Assembly (NCBI RefSeq): GCF_014805685.1
Contig: NC_060891.1
Coordinates: 3,759,001 to 3,823,000 of the forward strand
Direction: 5' to 3'
Length of the DNA stretch: 64,000 nucleotides
From: Silurus meridionalis
Taxonomy: Eukaryota; Chordata; Actinopteri; Siluriformes; Siluridae
In this document: in pieces, positions 46,746 to 58,100 of the stretch
How positions within the stretch are numbered: the stretch's first letter is position 1
How the letters are laid out: every line of letters begins with the position of its first letter
Made by a program: the position numbers and the translations under genes
Notes under the pieces: model-generated
Databases searched by the model: none
What the model saw: only the letters and a program-made list of their open reading frames with translations
Told to the model about the DNA's origin: nothing

Positions 46746-47561
46746 TTACAGTGCAGGAGATGCAGTGCATTTAGTTTCAGGAGATTGCTCAGTTTGTTTT
46801 AACAATCTGAGGTTCTCCATGCTGGTGAGGGTCCGATCTATCCTGCATTTCTGTCGCCGATTCGCCTGATCTGTAACATCGCGGTGCTCGCACTGCCTGG
46901 GAACCATCCGCCTGCTTATGGCTTTGAGAATTTTCTTTCCGATCAGATAACTCATTTCGCACAGGCACATCAGGATGCACAGGGCAGACGTGACCACCAT
47001 GAAGAGCGTGAAGATCTTTTTTTCCGTAGGCCGCGAGATGAAGCAGTCCACCACGTTCGGACACGGCTCCAGGGAGCACTTGGAGAGACGTGGCATGTCG
47101 AAGCCGTCGTAGAGGTAATACAGGATGTAGAGGAAGGCGCCGTCGAATCCCGCTTTGAACAGAAGGCTGAGCATGTAGGTCCACCACAACCCGCCTCTTT
47201 TTTTCCCGGGGTGAGCGTACAGGTGCTCGCCCTTGTGACGTTTGGCGTGCTTTTTGTCCTTCTCTTCTCGCAGTTTGACGTGAGCCACCACCAAGAGCGA
47301 CGGGCAGGTGACGAAGATGAGCTGCAGAGCCCAGAGGCGGATGTGGGAGATGGGAAAGATGCTGTCGTAGCACACGTTGGTGCAGCCAACCTGCCTGGTG
47401 TTGCACACGAAGTCTTTGTTGTCGTCGCTCCAGACGCGCTGCGCCGCTACGACAAACACCAAGACCCTGAACACGAACACCATGGAGAGCCAGACACGAC
47501 CAAACGCAGTGGAGTACTGGTTCACCCCGCTGATCAGAATCTGCAGTCCTGACCAGTTCAT
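46746..47561 (-). CDS. Beta-type connexin, GJB3/GJB4/GJB5 group (271 aa)
   Basis: Gap-junction channel subunit with four membrane segments, cytoplasmic ends and two disulfide-locked extracellular loops. The start is [20 protein letters not shown], the canonical connexin N-terminus. The frame is open 27 codons further up, but that part is intron ending in an AG acceptor just before the ATG, as usual for the single coding exon of connexins. Loop 1 has Cys53, Cys60 and Cys64 ([12 protein letters not shown], the C-x6-C-x3-C pattern). Loop 2 has [12 protein letters not shown] (C-x4-C-x5-C). Also visible: [49 protein letters not shown] and [13 protein letters not shown]. The short cytoplasmic loop marks the beta class. 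Exact orthology within GJB3/4/5 (fish cx35.4-like) is not settled. Proximity to zmym4 matches my recollection of human 1p34-p35. Confidence 0.94.
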   Translation of the reverse strand: MNWSGLQILISGVNQYSTAFGRVWLSMVFVFRVLVFVVAAQRVWSDDNKDFVCNTRQVGCTNVCYDSIFPISHIRLWALQLIFVTCPSLLVVAHVKLREEKDKKHAKRHKGEHLYAHPGKKRGGLWWTYMLSLLFKAGFDGAFLYILYYLYDGFDMPRLSKCSLEPCPNVVDCFISRPTEKKIFTLFMVVTSALCILMCLCEMSYLIGKKILKAISRRMVPRQCEHRDVTDQANRRQKCRIDRTLTSMENLRLLKQTEQSPETKCTASPAL

Positions 47562-48323
47562 TTCTGATCTCTGGCAGTTCTTTAAACACACACACAAAAA
47601 AGGGGCAAATGCCAATATCCAAGTGTAAGCATTTAGATTCAAATTTACAGTTTAATTTATTTATATATTTATTTATTATTTACTAATACCACTAAATAAA
47701 CCTGCCTACATTTGTGGCTTAAATAAACATAACCCAAAACACTGGTACTTTTGTTTTGTACCTGCCTGGGATAGTCCTGATATTCTAAACTGGGTCTATT
47801 TTCCACATATTAACAACTTAGTGCATTAATTTAAACCCACCCGGCCCTGACTAGTCTTGTTCCTGTCTTGTCCTGTTATGTAATTGCGCACTTCTTATTC
47901 GTATTTGCGTTTGCTTGAACGCTTTGTCTAAATAAATATGATTGTATTTGGTGGCGCCCTGAAGTACAAACAGAGCTTTGCGCATCAGCTATATTTGTTC
48001 TAATGTTTCGAATAGCATGCAGACTATCGACATCCTTGGAGTCGACAACTGGTTGCCATTTCAGACTGCAAAAAAAAGGCAATTTCCTCAATGTCTTTCT
48101 GATTTGTTTCTTCTGAATAATTTAAGTTTTCTACAGAACCGCCGCAGTGGTCGTTTACTAATTATAACTCCATGCTGATGCGCCAAAAGACATTTCTTAT
48201 TGCTAAGTCCTAATATAAAGTAGCCTTTAACCAAATGCTCTACGTTGATTTAATTTAAAACGGAAATGTTTCTTGCAATTGTGATTTTTCTCAAAATATT
48301 AGCATTTTAATCTCATATTGCTA

Positions 48324-48509
48324 TGACTTTATTCTTAAAATTTTTAGATTTTATTCTCGTAATTTCTACTTTATTCTCAAAATATTTAGTTTTTATTCTC
48401 GTAATATCTACTTTATTCTCAAAATATTTAGATTTTATTCTCGTAATTTCTACTTTATTTTTAAAATATTTCGACTTTACTCAAAATATTTCGATTTTAT
48501 TCTTGTAAT
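48324..48509. repeat. Tandem repeat, unit about 37 bp, roughly five copies
   Basis: Unit resembling TTTTATTCTCGTAATTTCTA followed by CTTTATTCTCAAAATATTTAG. Copies differ by a few substitutions; the outer ones are shorter. Confidence 0.85.
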
Positions 48510-49324
48510 CTTAAATTTCTTAATTTCTTTAACGTGGCACTTAAACGCTGTCTTACTTTTGCAACTGTTAATCCTAATGATCATTTTTGACCAATAATAA
48601 ACTTCCAAACATACAATCATACTAATAAGGATTCAAATAACAGCTTCATTCTGGGAAAGGAAATGGAATATTAAAACTTTTTGAGAATGAAAATAAGAAA
48701 CCCAAATAGACATCAATTATTTAATACTATTATGTAATTGGCATGTTAAACATCGCAAAATGTATTGATTGATTTTTAGAGCTTGTATCAACTAAGATTA
48801 CAGAAATACTGAAATGAGCTCTGTCTATAATAAATGTATAGAACGCACTGTTGTTTTGCTATTTTATGATAATTGCCTTAAACCCAATGGCAATAAAAGG
48901 AATAAAGGTTGCATTAATCCTGGGACGAAAGGAAGGATGAATAGACATAGTTGTCTATTTGTCATACATCTATGACCAACAATATGCAACCTAATACACT
49001 AAAAATTCTGCAGGCATGAGTAATGAGGAAATGGGAAGTGTTTTAAAGTAAAGTCTCACCCACAGTATTGTGTTTTGCAAATTTCTCTGGTTTTATATTG
49101 GTTGCCCTAACCCTAGATTATAATTTTGATTAATAGTGAACATATGCATAATAGTAACAGTATAATAATATAATATCCAGTTGTTAATGTATACACTGTT
49201 CAGAAGTCATGAAATGATATGTCAGGCGTTATATAAAGATTTTTGTGCCTATCTGATCTAAATGGATGAAGGAAACACAGGAATCTGAAACCTTTTAAAT
49301 AAGGAGGTGCTACAATGTAGTTCA

Positions 49325-49327
49325 GTG

Positions 49328-49379
<52 letters not shown>

Positions 49380-49395
49380 TGTATGTATGTATGTA
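49325..49395. repeat. Compound (TA)n-(TGTA)n microsatellite
   Basis: About a dozen TA units run directly into about eleven GTAT units. Confidence 0.9.
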
Positions 49396-50189
49396 TATAA
49401 AATTATTTTTTTTATTTAGTTTCATTCTTAGGATGCCAAACATACCTGAGTATTATAAACAAGTACACGTATATATTTAACTCTATAGTTACATTATTTC
49501 TGACTTTGGCCTATGTGTATTTTTATGATTTTAAAATAATCCATGTTATGTTAATTTTAATTATGTTTACGCCCAAACATTTTTAAGATCAAAGATAAAG
49601 GTCAAGTCCAACGTTTCAACGACACCTGAAAACTGTAACTTTATTTCCAGGCCACTCTTCAAATTAAAACTAAACAAAATCCCACAACCCAAGACTGAAA
49701 TACAAACTCCTACAGCTTCAAAACTATACCTTTGTTCCACCCTATCCCCTAACTGAAGCTTACCTTCTCACAAACCAGGCCGAAGCTGTGCTGAAGTTGA
49801 ACGCTGAGCTCAGACTGGGAGTGTGTATGAACAGAAATCCAGTCTAACCTGATCCGAGAGCGTACACCTAAACAGAAATTGCACAGCCTGTAGGTAGTTT
49901 GTATTATGGTGGAGAAAACCCAGGGTGGTGCCTTGGACGTATACGGTGTCGTCTTACAAGAGGCGATGTCGAGCAGGAATATGGGGCCTTGAGACAAATC
50001 CGACTAATCCAAACACACCGATATCTGATCTCTGTCCTAAACACAGCTGTAACCACTGCACACACCGAGTGACATCAAACAGTCACTGGGATTTAAAAAG
50101 GCGATCTGTGGTATTTCATTCACATCTGCCATTGCTTTACACAAGCATCTTTTTCCCCCTGATGAGTAAAATGACTTCCTCTGCATTTG

Positions 50190-50374
50190 TGGCTTCCAAA
50201 AGTTTGCGGACACCTGACCACCAGACCTTTTAAACTGGTGTAGTAGTCCCTATTTGCTGTTATATTAACCTCCACTCTTCTGAAATGTTCTTCCACTAGA
50301 TTATGGAGTGTATTTGTGGATATCAGCCACAGGGGTGTTAGTAAAGTCAAACTTTTATGAACTGTTGAAGGAGT
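50190..50374 (+). repeat. MITE family A, copy 9 (forward, partial)
   Basis: GCGGACACCTGACCACCAGACC, then TCCACTCTTCTGAAATGTTC and TTGTGGATATCAGCCACAGGGGTG; truncated, directly followed by copy 10. Confidence 0.65.
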
Positions 50375-50397
50375 GCATAAAATAATAAACTGCAGAA

Positions 50398-50720
50398 CTA
50401 CACTATATGGGCAAAGGTTCATGGACATCTGGGTACAAGGTTTGTGCTTGATGAACATCTCATTCCATTTTAAGTCTCCATTTGCTCTTACAATAACCTT
50501 CAATCTTTTGGAAAGACGTTCATCTAGATTGTGTAGGATGCTTATGGAGATTTAGTCAGCCACAAGTGTGGTAGTAAAGTCAGGTACTGATGTAGTTGAG
50601 GTTAGACGGTCTGGGGTTCAGTCAGCGTTTACATTTATCCCAAAGGTGTTCAATAGGGTTGAGGTCAGAGCTTTTTAGCAGGCCTCTCCAGATCTACCAC
50701 TCCAATCCTGTGTACTAACT
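50398..50720 (+). repeat. MITE family A, copy 10 (forward)
   Basis: Left end intact, ACTACACTATATGGGCAAAGGTTC, with the CCAAAGGTGTTCAATAGGGTTGAGG block; right half lost. Confidence 0.7.
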
Positions 50721-51249
50721 TGAAATAAGTTCCACAAACTTAGACTTTATTTATTTACATTTGTACACAGCAATTTTTACCTGAATGTTGTGTAAAAATC
50801 AATTGAATATTGATTAAATATGCAATAATACTAACTTTTTTTTTTTGTTTGTTTTTTGTTTACTATTTTAATCCTCTTTTGAGGTCCTAGCCCCTCATTA
50901 CAAGAATTTTTTAGAAAGGGTGACTGGGGATATTTATTTTATAACAATAAAAATGTGGTGATCTTTTGTTTTGTTTACAAATATATTTGTAATATTGCAG
51001 GTAAAAAGGTGTTAATACGGTGAAATCCGTTGTTGTAGTAGCACATATGACCACTAGGTGATGCTCTTAGGGACAACAGGAAATGTAAAGGTCCTGTTTA
51101 AACGTTATTATTATTAATTAAATATGAGGTGTACAATATTAATATGTAAAAACAAAAAAAATCCACATTTTGAAAATATATTATTTCGTTTAAATATGTT
51201 TTCATGACTTTCTTGGGAAATAAAACTCAAGAATATAATAAAAGTCCTT

Positions 51250-51320
51250 CCTGGTCCGCCCCATAACCGAAGCAGCAGCCGCCATCTTGGAGAAAAGTCG
51301 AGGCGGTCAATTTAAAACGG
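51250..51320 (+). promoter_or_regulatory. Probable cep295 promoter with YY1-type element
   Basis: GGTCCGCCCC (Sp1-like) at about 51254 and GCAGCCGCCATCTTGGAG (51272-51292). The latter contains the reverse of the YY1 consensus AAGATGGCGGC and is typical of TATA-less housekeeping promoters, where it sits just after the start site. The coding start is 650 bases downstream, so a 5' untranslated exon or leader is implied. Confidence 0.6.
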
Positions 51321-51943
51321 AAGAGCCACTGTTGTGGATTAGCAAAGCAAAGGCTGTATTTCATCCTAAAATTATATTTATTTTAAAATAATTCATTACA
51401 TTTAATATCTGAGCAGAGATTGTCAGATATGCTAACTAGCTAGTTGACAGTCGGAAAGAAACTATTGTTGTTTAGGATTATGTGTCGGGTTGCCAGATGC
51501 ATATTTTTCTTGGGTAATTGTGTGACGGTTGAGTTTCATGTTTTCTGTGCGTTCGATTAATCGTGTCATTGGTATAAAGGCAGGCGCAGTTATGAACCGT
51601 TATTCTCTTAAAGAGTGTATGCTGAATTTTAGATGTTGATGTTGATTTTGTAGTTTCATATATGGTTTGCGTACTACACGGGCTTGATTTGAGTTTGCAG
51701 TTGCCAATCTGGCAACCTTGGTAGCTACGCAAGTTATTTAACTGTCAAGTCCAGTGTGGATTAACGGCGTGTGTTCAGGCGCGAGCTGAAACACACTTTA
51801 CTGATCTTTTAAAATCCTCTACATCAAACCTGCCCCACATTCACCACTGACGAATGTTTGTTTTGCTACAACCAAATGACGTATTACAGTAAAAGCAGAT
51901 CAGAAAAATACTGAACAGTTCTGATCAGAATAAACAGTGAATA

Positions 51944-52227
51944 ATGAAACAAAAAAGCAGAAACGTGAATCGACTCAGTCCTAATGAGGAGGAACAACTG
52001 ATCCGAGAAGAACTGCAGAGGAGAAGAAAACTGAGATTACAGCAAGTGAGTAAATTATTCTGTCTGTCTGTCTTATGTTTGTCTGGTTATCTGTCTGTCT
52101 CTTTCTGCATATCCTTGTCTGTCTGTCTGTCTTTTGTTTGTCTGTATGTCTGTCTGTTTATCTGTGTATCTTTATCTGTCTGTCTGTCTGTTTGTCTGCT
52201 TATCTGTCTGTCTCTGTATATCTTTGT

Positions 52228-52275
<48 letters not shown>

Positions 52276-52555
52276 TGTTCTTTTTTGTCTATCTGTCTCT
52301 ATCTATCTGTATATCTCTATCTGTCTGTCTGTCTGTCTTTTGTTTGTCTGTATGTCTGTCTGTTTTGTTTCTGTTTATCTGTCTGTCTCTGTGTATGTTT
52401 GTTTATCTATCCATTTATCTGTCTGTCTGTCTGTCTGTCTGTCTTTCTTTTGTCTGTCTGTTTATCTGTCTGTCTCTCTGTATATCCATGTCTGTCTATC
52501 TGTCTGTCTGTCTTTTGTTTGTCTGTATGTCTGTCTGTTTATCTGTGTATCTTTC

Positions 52556-52586
<31 letters not shown>

Positions 52587-52603
52587 GCTTATCTATCTGT
52601 CTG

Positions 52604-52684
<81 letters not shown>

Positions 52685-52754
52685 TGTTCATTTTATCTGT
52701 CTGTCTATCTATCTATCTCTATCTATCTATCTGTCTGTCTTTTGTTTGTCTGTA

Positions 52755-52791
<37 letters not shown>

Positions 52792-52832
52792 TTTGTTTGT
52801 CTGCTTATCTGTCTGTCTCTGTTTATCTTTGT

Positions 52833-52893
<61 letters not shown>

Positions 52894-53209
52894 GAAATAT
52901 CTAAAAAGGTGTGTTTTTATTTCTTACCTGAAGGTCCGGGAGCAAGAGCGTCACATCGCTCTGCAGGTGCGGAGAGAAGTGCAGGAGAGGAGAGAGAGAG
53001 AGCTGCAGAGCCTCGCCACAGCGCTGCGGGATGAATGGCAAAAGCAGAGAGGAGAGAGAATACAATCCCTGGAGAAACTCTACAAGGAGAACCTTCGAGA
53101 TGTGGGTCAGGGCCACCGCGATGGGAGAAAAAATGTGAGTGGAAGGAGTGCTTTTACAATAACTTTCTGCAAACGTGGCGTTTGGGTGTAACGGGTAGCG
53201 TGTTTTAAA

Positions 53210-53278
<69 letters not shown>

Positions 53279-54917
53279 GAGCCAAACCTGGAAGCCTTGG
53301 CTCTGAAAAAGGAAGAGAACAACACACGAGCAACAGAGAGGCATCAGAAGGCTCTCCGAAACCTCATCACTCAAAGACAGGCTGAAGCGGAGCAGCGGAA
53401 TCTGTAAGATTTTATCCCGTCACCTGATCACATTTTACACAAACAGACTTATATTATGTATTCAAGCACATCATATAATGCTGATTTTTCTTTCTCTTCA
53501 TCTATTCACGCTCATCAATTCTCGTGATTTTTCATTTCCCAAATGGACGCTCTGGTTACGCTTAAGATCTTTTTTCTTTCTGCACATGAGAGACAAGACT
53601 GAAGCCGACTGCAATTTGTGTCCCGTGTGTCAAATAAAGGCATATTAACAGCAGAGGCATTGTGTTCCATCACAGACACATAGAAGCACGGAAGAAGGCC
53701 CTGACGGTGGAGAAGGAGAGGGCAGCGAAAATCGCCAGCCTTCCACACCCTGGTCCTGATCCCATCCAGGTAGAACTTGAGCAATCTTCTCGCACAGAGG
53801 CGTAGCTTTCTCTTAGAGTCAACATTGTTCTTTTAACGACAGAGTGCAACAGAAAATCCTCACAGGAGCGCTGTTATACTGCTACCTACACTGTGTGGAC
53901 ATACTTTTAGGCACCTCACTGTACGATTCGTAGGTGCGTTTTGAACGTCCAATTCCACACTTAGTCCCTATTTCCTGTTATTTCAATCCATTCAACTAAT
54001 TAACCCATATATAGTCTGTCAGTCTAAAAAAAAAAAACTTCAGTTGTCTATCTAACTATCCATCCATCCATTTATTTGTTTGGGGAAGAATCAGTGTCTG
54101 GTGTCCTAATACTTTTGCCCATATAGTGTATTCTGTACTGATTCCTAGCCAGCAGTGGGAACAAATGGACCTTAAAGCGGTTTCTTCCTCTGATCAGAGT
54201 TTATTATTCAGACCGTGTTCTGGTTTTGAAGGCAGAAATGGAAGTCCAATGTCATATAAGTCTAATTTGATTCAAATATTCAACTGTATTAATACACACC
54301 CCTACAAATTTCTCGATCTGGATTGTAGCTATGAGCTTTACTTAATTTTTAGCTGAATTTACACTAAATATGTCTCAGTTGACTGAGTAAATCCATTTTT
54401 TTGTTTGCAATTCTTGGATTATCGCTCATTGTGAAAACATTTCAAATCGCTCGTGTTGATCTGTTCTCTCTCTCGCCTTTTTCCCAGAACGTTGCGATTC
54501 GGGCTCCACTGCAACCCAAGATGTTCAACGTGGAACATTACTCTGTCACCCACTACCACATCCCAGAGACAGCCGTGGACAGAGAGACTGAAACCGTGCA
54601 GGTTCATGCATTAAAAAACCTTCCCCCAGGCTTTATGTTTATAATCACATGATCAGGCTTTATATAAACTTTCCGATGCAGTTTAACTAACACGTATCCC
54701 TGCAGCCAGGTGCTCAGGAGGCAGCAGCACTGGAGGCCCGGCGTTTGGAGGATCAGGAGAAGGAGGAAACCCGGGATAGGCAGGAGCAGCTCGAGCGTGC
54801 ACGACTCAGAGGACACCATGCTCTTCGCAAGGAAAAGGACATCCAGGTGAGCTCTATAAATGTATACGGGCGCATAACAATTCTGATGTTACTCAAGGTG
54901 ATTCTAAATTGGAAAAA

Positions 54918-54972
<55 letters not shown>

Positions 54973-55162
54973 GGGAAGAACAACGCGAGGATGCTGCACG
55001 AGTTGAAGCGATTGCACCAGGCCGAGCTGCAGCGGCGTCGGCACGTGGTGAACAGCATGCCAGCACAAATCTTTCAGCCGCTGTACAGACATGAGCATCT
55101 GCGAGCTGAGCAGCAAAGGGAGCTGGAAATTGCCTTTCAGGACCTGTGCATCGAAGATAAAG
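51944..55162 (+). CDS. cep295: cep295 exons 1-7 (N-terminal coiled coil)
   Basis: Exons: 51944-52045, 52934-53134, 53279-53403, 53676-53769, 54488-54601, 54706-54846, 54979-55162. Phases: 0, 0, 2, 0, 0, 0, 1. The exon 1/2 junction (RRRKLRLQQ joined to VREQERH) reproduces the human sequence without a gap, which sets the boundaries despite the frame staying open across intron 1. Highly charged, Arg/Glu/Gln-rich helices throughout. The acceptors of exons 3 and 7 lie directly after (GT)n tracts. Confidence 0.92.
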
Positions 55163-58100
55163 GTAGTCCAGATGTTTCTCCATGAGTATTATTATGTCAT
55201 TAAGTGCAACATGGATGTAAAGGAAAAGACCCTAAATGTTTAGAGTGTTAGGACACCTGACTATGTGGTTTCTCATTACATTGTGTGTTAGCATTACATT
55301 TTCCCATTTTTCTTATGGAATACAGATATTTGCTGGTGGTGTTTGGAAAACATAACCTCCTCTCTGAAAATGTAACGTTGCTGAGAGAGGACACTGGAGG
55401 CTCCTTCCACAAATGTTCAATAAGGGACAAAACATTTTCCACATTTAGTCCCTATTTGAGAAGATGTTCCACTAGATTTTGTAGTGTTCTTGTGGAGACT
55501 TGTGCACATTCAGCCACAAAGGTCGGGCAATGACGTAGGATAAGGAGGCCTGGTGTGCAGTCAGCGTTCCAACTCATCCCAAAGGTGTTCGGTAGGGTTG
55601 AGAGCTCTATAGCAGGAGATTTTCCACTCCAGCCCATGTAGAGCATATCTTTATGGAGCTTGCTTTATGTACACTTATCATGCTGGAATAGGTTTGGATC
55701 TCCTAGTTCAAGTAAAGGAGAAATTCCATTCAAGCAAACTCAGAGACATTCTATACAATTATGTGCCTCCGACTTTGTGGTTTTGTATAACGTTCTATAA
55801 TTTTTTAATAAAAAAGACACTTTAAATAAACAGCACGTGGCATCCATGATTCACCTCTAGAGGCCGCTCTTGTACTGTATGACGCAACCCGGAAAAACTA
55901 TATGCATGGATTTTTGCCGATAGTTCCAGCAATCAACTATCGTTGCCAATTCATTGGTAAAACTGATAAATTGGTCAACCTCTAGTTTACAAGTCAGGAT
56001 TAAAAATTGATAGTGTTTTTTTTTTTTTTTTTTTTTTAGAAATCAGAGACGATTTGGTACTTCAGCTGGGGTCCGAGCCTCTTCCTCCTCCTGTTCCGTC
56101 CACTAATACTGACAATAGACCTGAAAGTGACTTTGACCTCGATGTGACTCTTGAACCCAAGGAGACAGCATGTGAAGAGGAAGATCATGACTCAGGGGAG
56201 GAGCCTGTCACTTCTCAAACCCAGTTTATGAGTGAGGAACACATTTTTTTAATTATTATTTATTTACAATAAATGACTAAAACAATTCAGTATTCAGTAA
56301 CGATTTTGTCTATGTTTTAAGGGTCCACGGCGCCTGCCGAGGGTATGGGTAGAACGGCTTTGAAGAGGCTGCTGGATCGCATCAGGACTCAGAGGGATCA
56401 GTGGAGCAGGGGGGAGTCTTCAGACGGGCAAGGAGAGGTCAGAGTGGAGAGCGTCAGCGATGAGAACGGATCGGCGGGCAATTTGGAATGGCAGCAAGCT
56501 TCTAGCCTGGAAGAAGGCACAGTTGAAACATCACTGGCAGAAAATCGTGAGTTGGTTTGTTTATCTTACGAGTCTTTGGCTTGGTAGTGTTAACATTTAT
56601 CCTCGTTTTTTTCCACTTGTTGTCTCAGATTCCAAAGTGAGTGAAGACTCCATTGTAGCTGGACCCAAACTGCAACTAGATGGGCAGATATCGGCAGTGG
56701 ACATGAGAGTGACTGTAAGTAGTGCTTGCTTCCATTCCATCAGAGACGTTCGATTGTAGCTGGTACAATGACACTATTAAGAATGAGCAATGCAATCGTT
56801 CATCCAGGATGAGGAGTTGAGGAGGCAGCACCAGGAACAGTTGTCCCTGCTACAGGAGCTGGAGGAGAAACGGCGGAGCCTGGAGCTTCAGCTAGAAGAG
56901 GCTCAGCTTTGTAGGCAAAGGCTACAAGACGCTCTACAAGTGCCTTCTGGGAATTGTAGTTTACAGGAAACGCCACCAACACCATCACAGGAGACGGTTC
57001 CTGAACCTTCACCCGAGGTGGGTTTCAGGCTGAGGGTTAAGAATGTTTGATAACAGTGCAAACTGTGTAGAGGAACCGGTTTCATTGTATTGTTCATACT
57101 GGTAGCACTTGGAAAATGATTGTGCTGTGAATGTGACTGGAAAATGTTTGCTTGTTTCTGACCAGGTGAACGTGTCGGCCCCTCTGTCAGACAGTATGCA
57201 CATACGGAGACTTCAGCAGTATCAACAAAGACTCCTAAATCAAAACCGGTTAGTGTGACATATCTACATACATACATGTGACTTTTCGAGCTATTTGTGG
57301 TTCTTCCGCCAAACTGTTACGTCAAAGTAGGAGACACACACTTATTTATGAGTCTTTTGATGTGGTAGTATTAAATTTCCCCTTCGCCTAAACTAGGAGA
57401 CCCAAACCAGTTCCAGCATGATAATGCCCCTGCGAACAAAGCCAGCTCCATGAACATATGGTTTACATGGGTTGGAGTGGAAGATCTTGAGTAGCCTGCA
57501 ATAGACCTCAATTGAAATTGAACCTTTGGGATGAATTGGAACATTGATTTCACCACAGGCCTCCTCATCTCACCTACATCAGTACCTGACTTTACTAACA
57601 CCATTGTGGTTGAATGAGCCACAATCTTCACAAGAATCTCCACAAGTACACTCCAAAATCTAGTGGAACATCTTCCCAGAAGAGTGGAGGATATCATAAC
57701 AGCAAATTACTATTAATGTGGGAATGGGGTCTTTAGAAAGTACATACCAATGCCATGGTCAGGTGTTTACTTAAATTTAGTGTATAGATAGATGGATGTG
57801 TATGTGTGTATGTGTAAAATATTTAATCACGATTGTCATGAGTGAACTCAGAATTAATCGCAAATTAATTGCACATTTTTATCTGTTTTAAATGTACCTT
57901 TAATTTATACTTTTTCAAGTTTTTGAAACGCTAATCAACAAGAGCATGGATAATTAAAGATTTATGCAAATGTATGTTTATTATTAGTGAAACCAAACTT
58001 AACATAGAGCATGAAAACAAAATATTCTTGTAAATGTTTTAAAGTAATTATGGTGATTTAAATTATGTAAATCATCAGGACACCAAACAGAACTTTTGTT

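Larger units (their letters stand above)
47562..51240. other. Intergenic region between the connexin and cep295
   Basis: Upstream of the minus-strand connexin. No gene is seen. It holds a short tandem repeat (48324-48509), a (TA)n/(TGTA)n tract (49325-49395) and MITE copies (50190-50720); the rest is AT-rich and unremarkable. The connexin's non-coding first exon probably lies here but cannot be placed. Confidence 0.5.

Noticed and set aside
46884..47552. A 222-codon ORF on the plus strand
   Set aside because: It is the antisense shadow of the connexin exon; the connexin reading has all diagnostic cysteines and membrane segments.
52052..52895. Regularly spaced repeats that could suggest a CRISPR-like array
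   Set aside because: The unit is a slipping 4-mer with variable interruptions, no unique spacers of constant length, and a eukaryotic intron context.
51944..53191. A 415-residue ORF (and two shorter overlapping ones) rich in CLSVCLS
   Set aside because: It is cep295 exon 1 plus a microsatellite intron plus exon 2. Human CEP295 joins RRRKLRL(L/Q)Q directly to VREQER, and GT-AG sites fit exactly.
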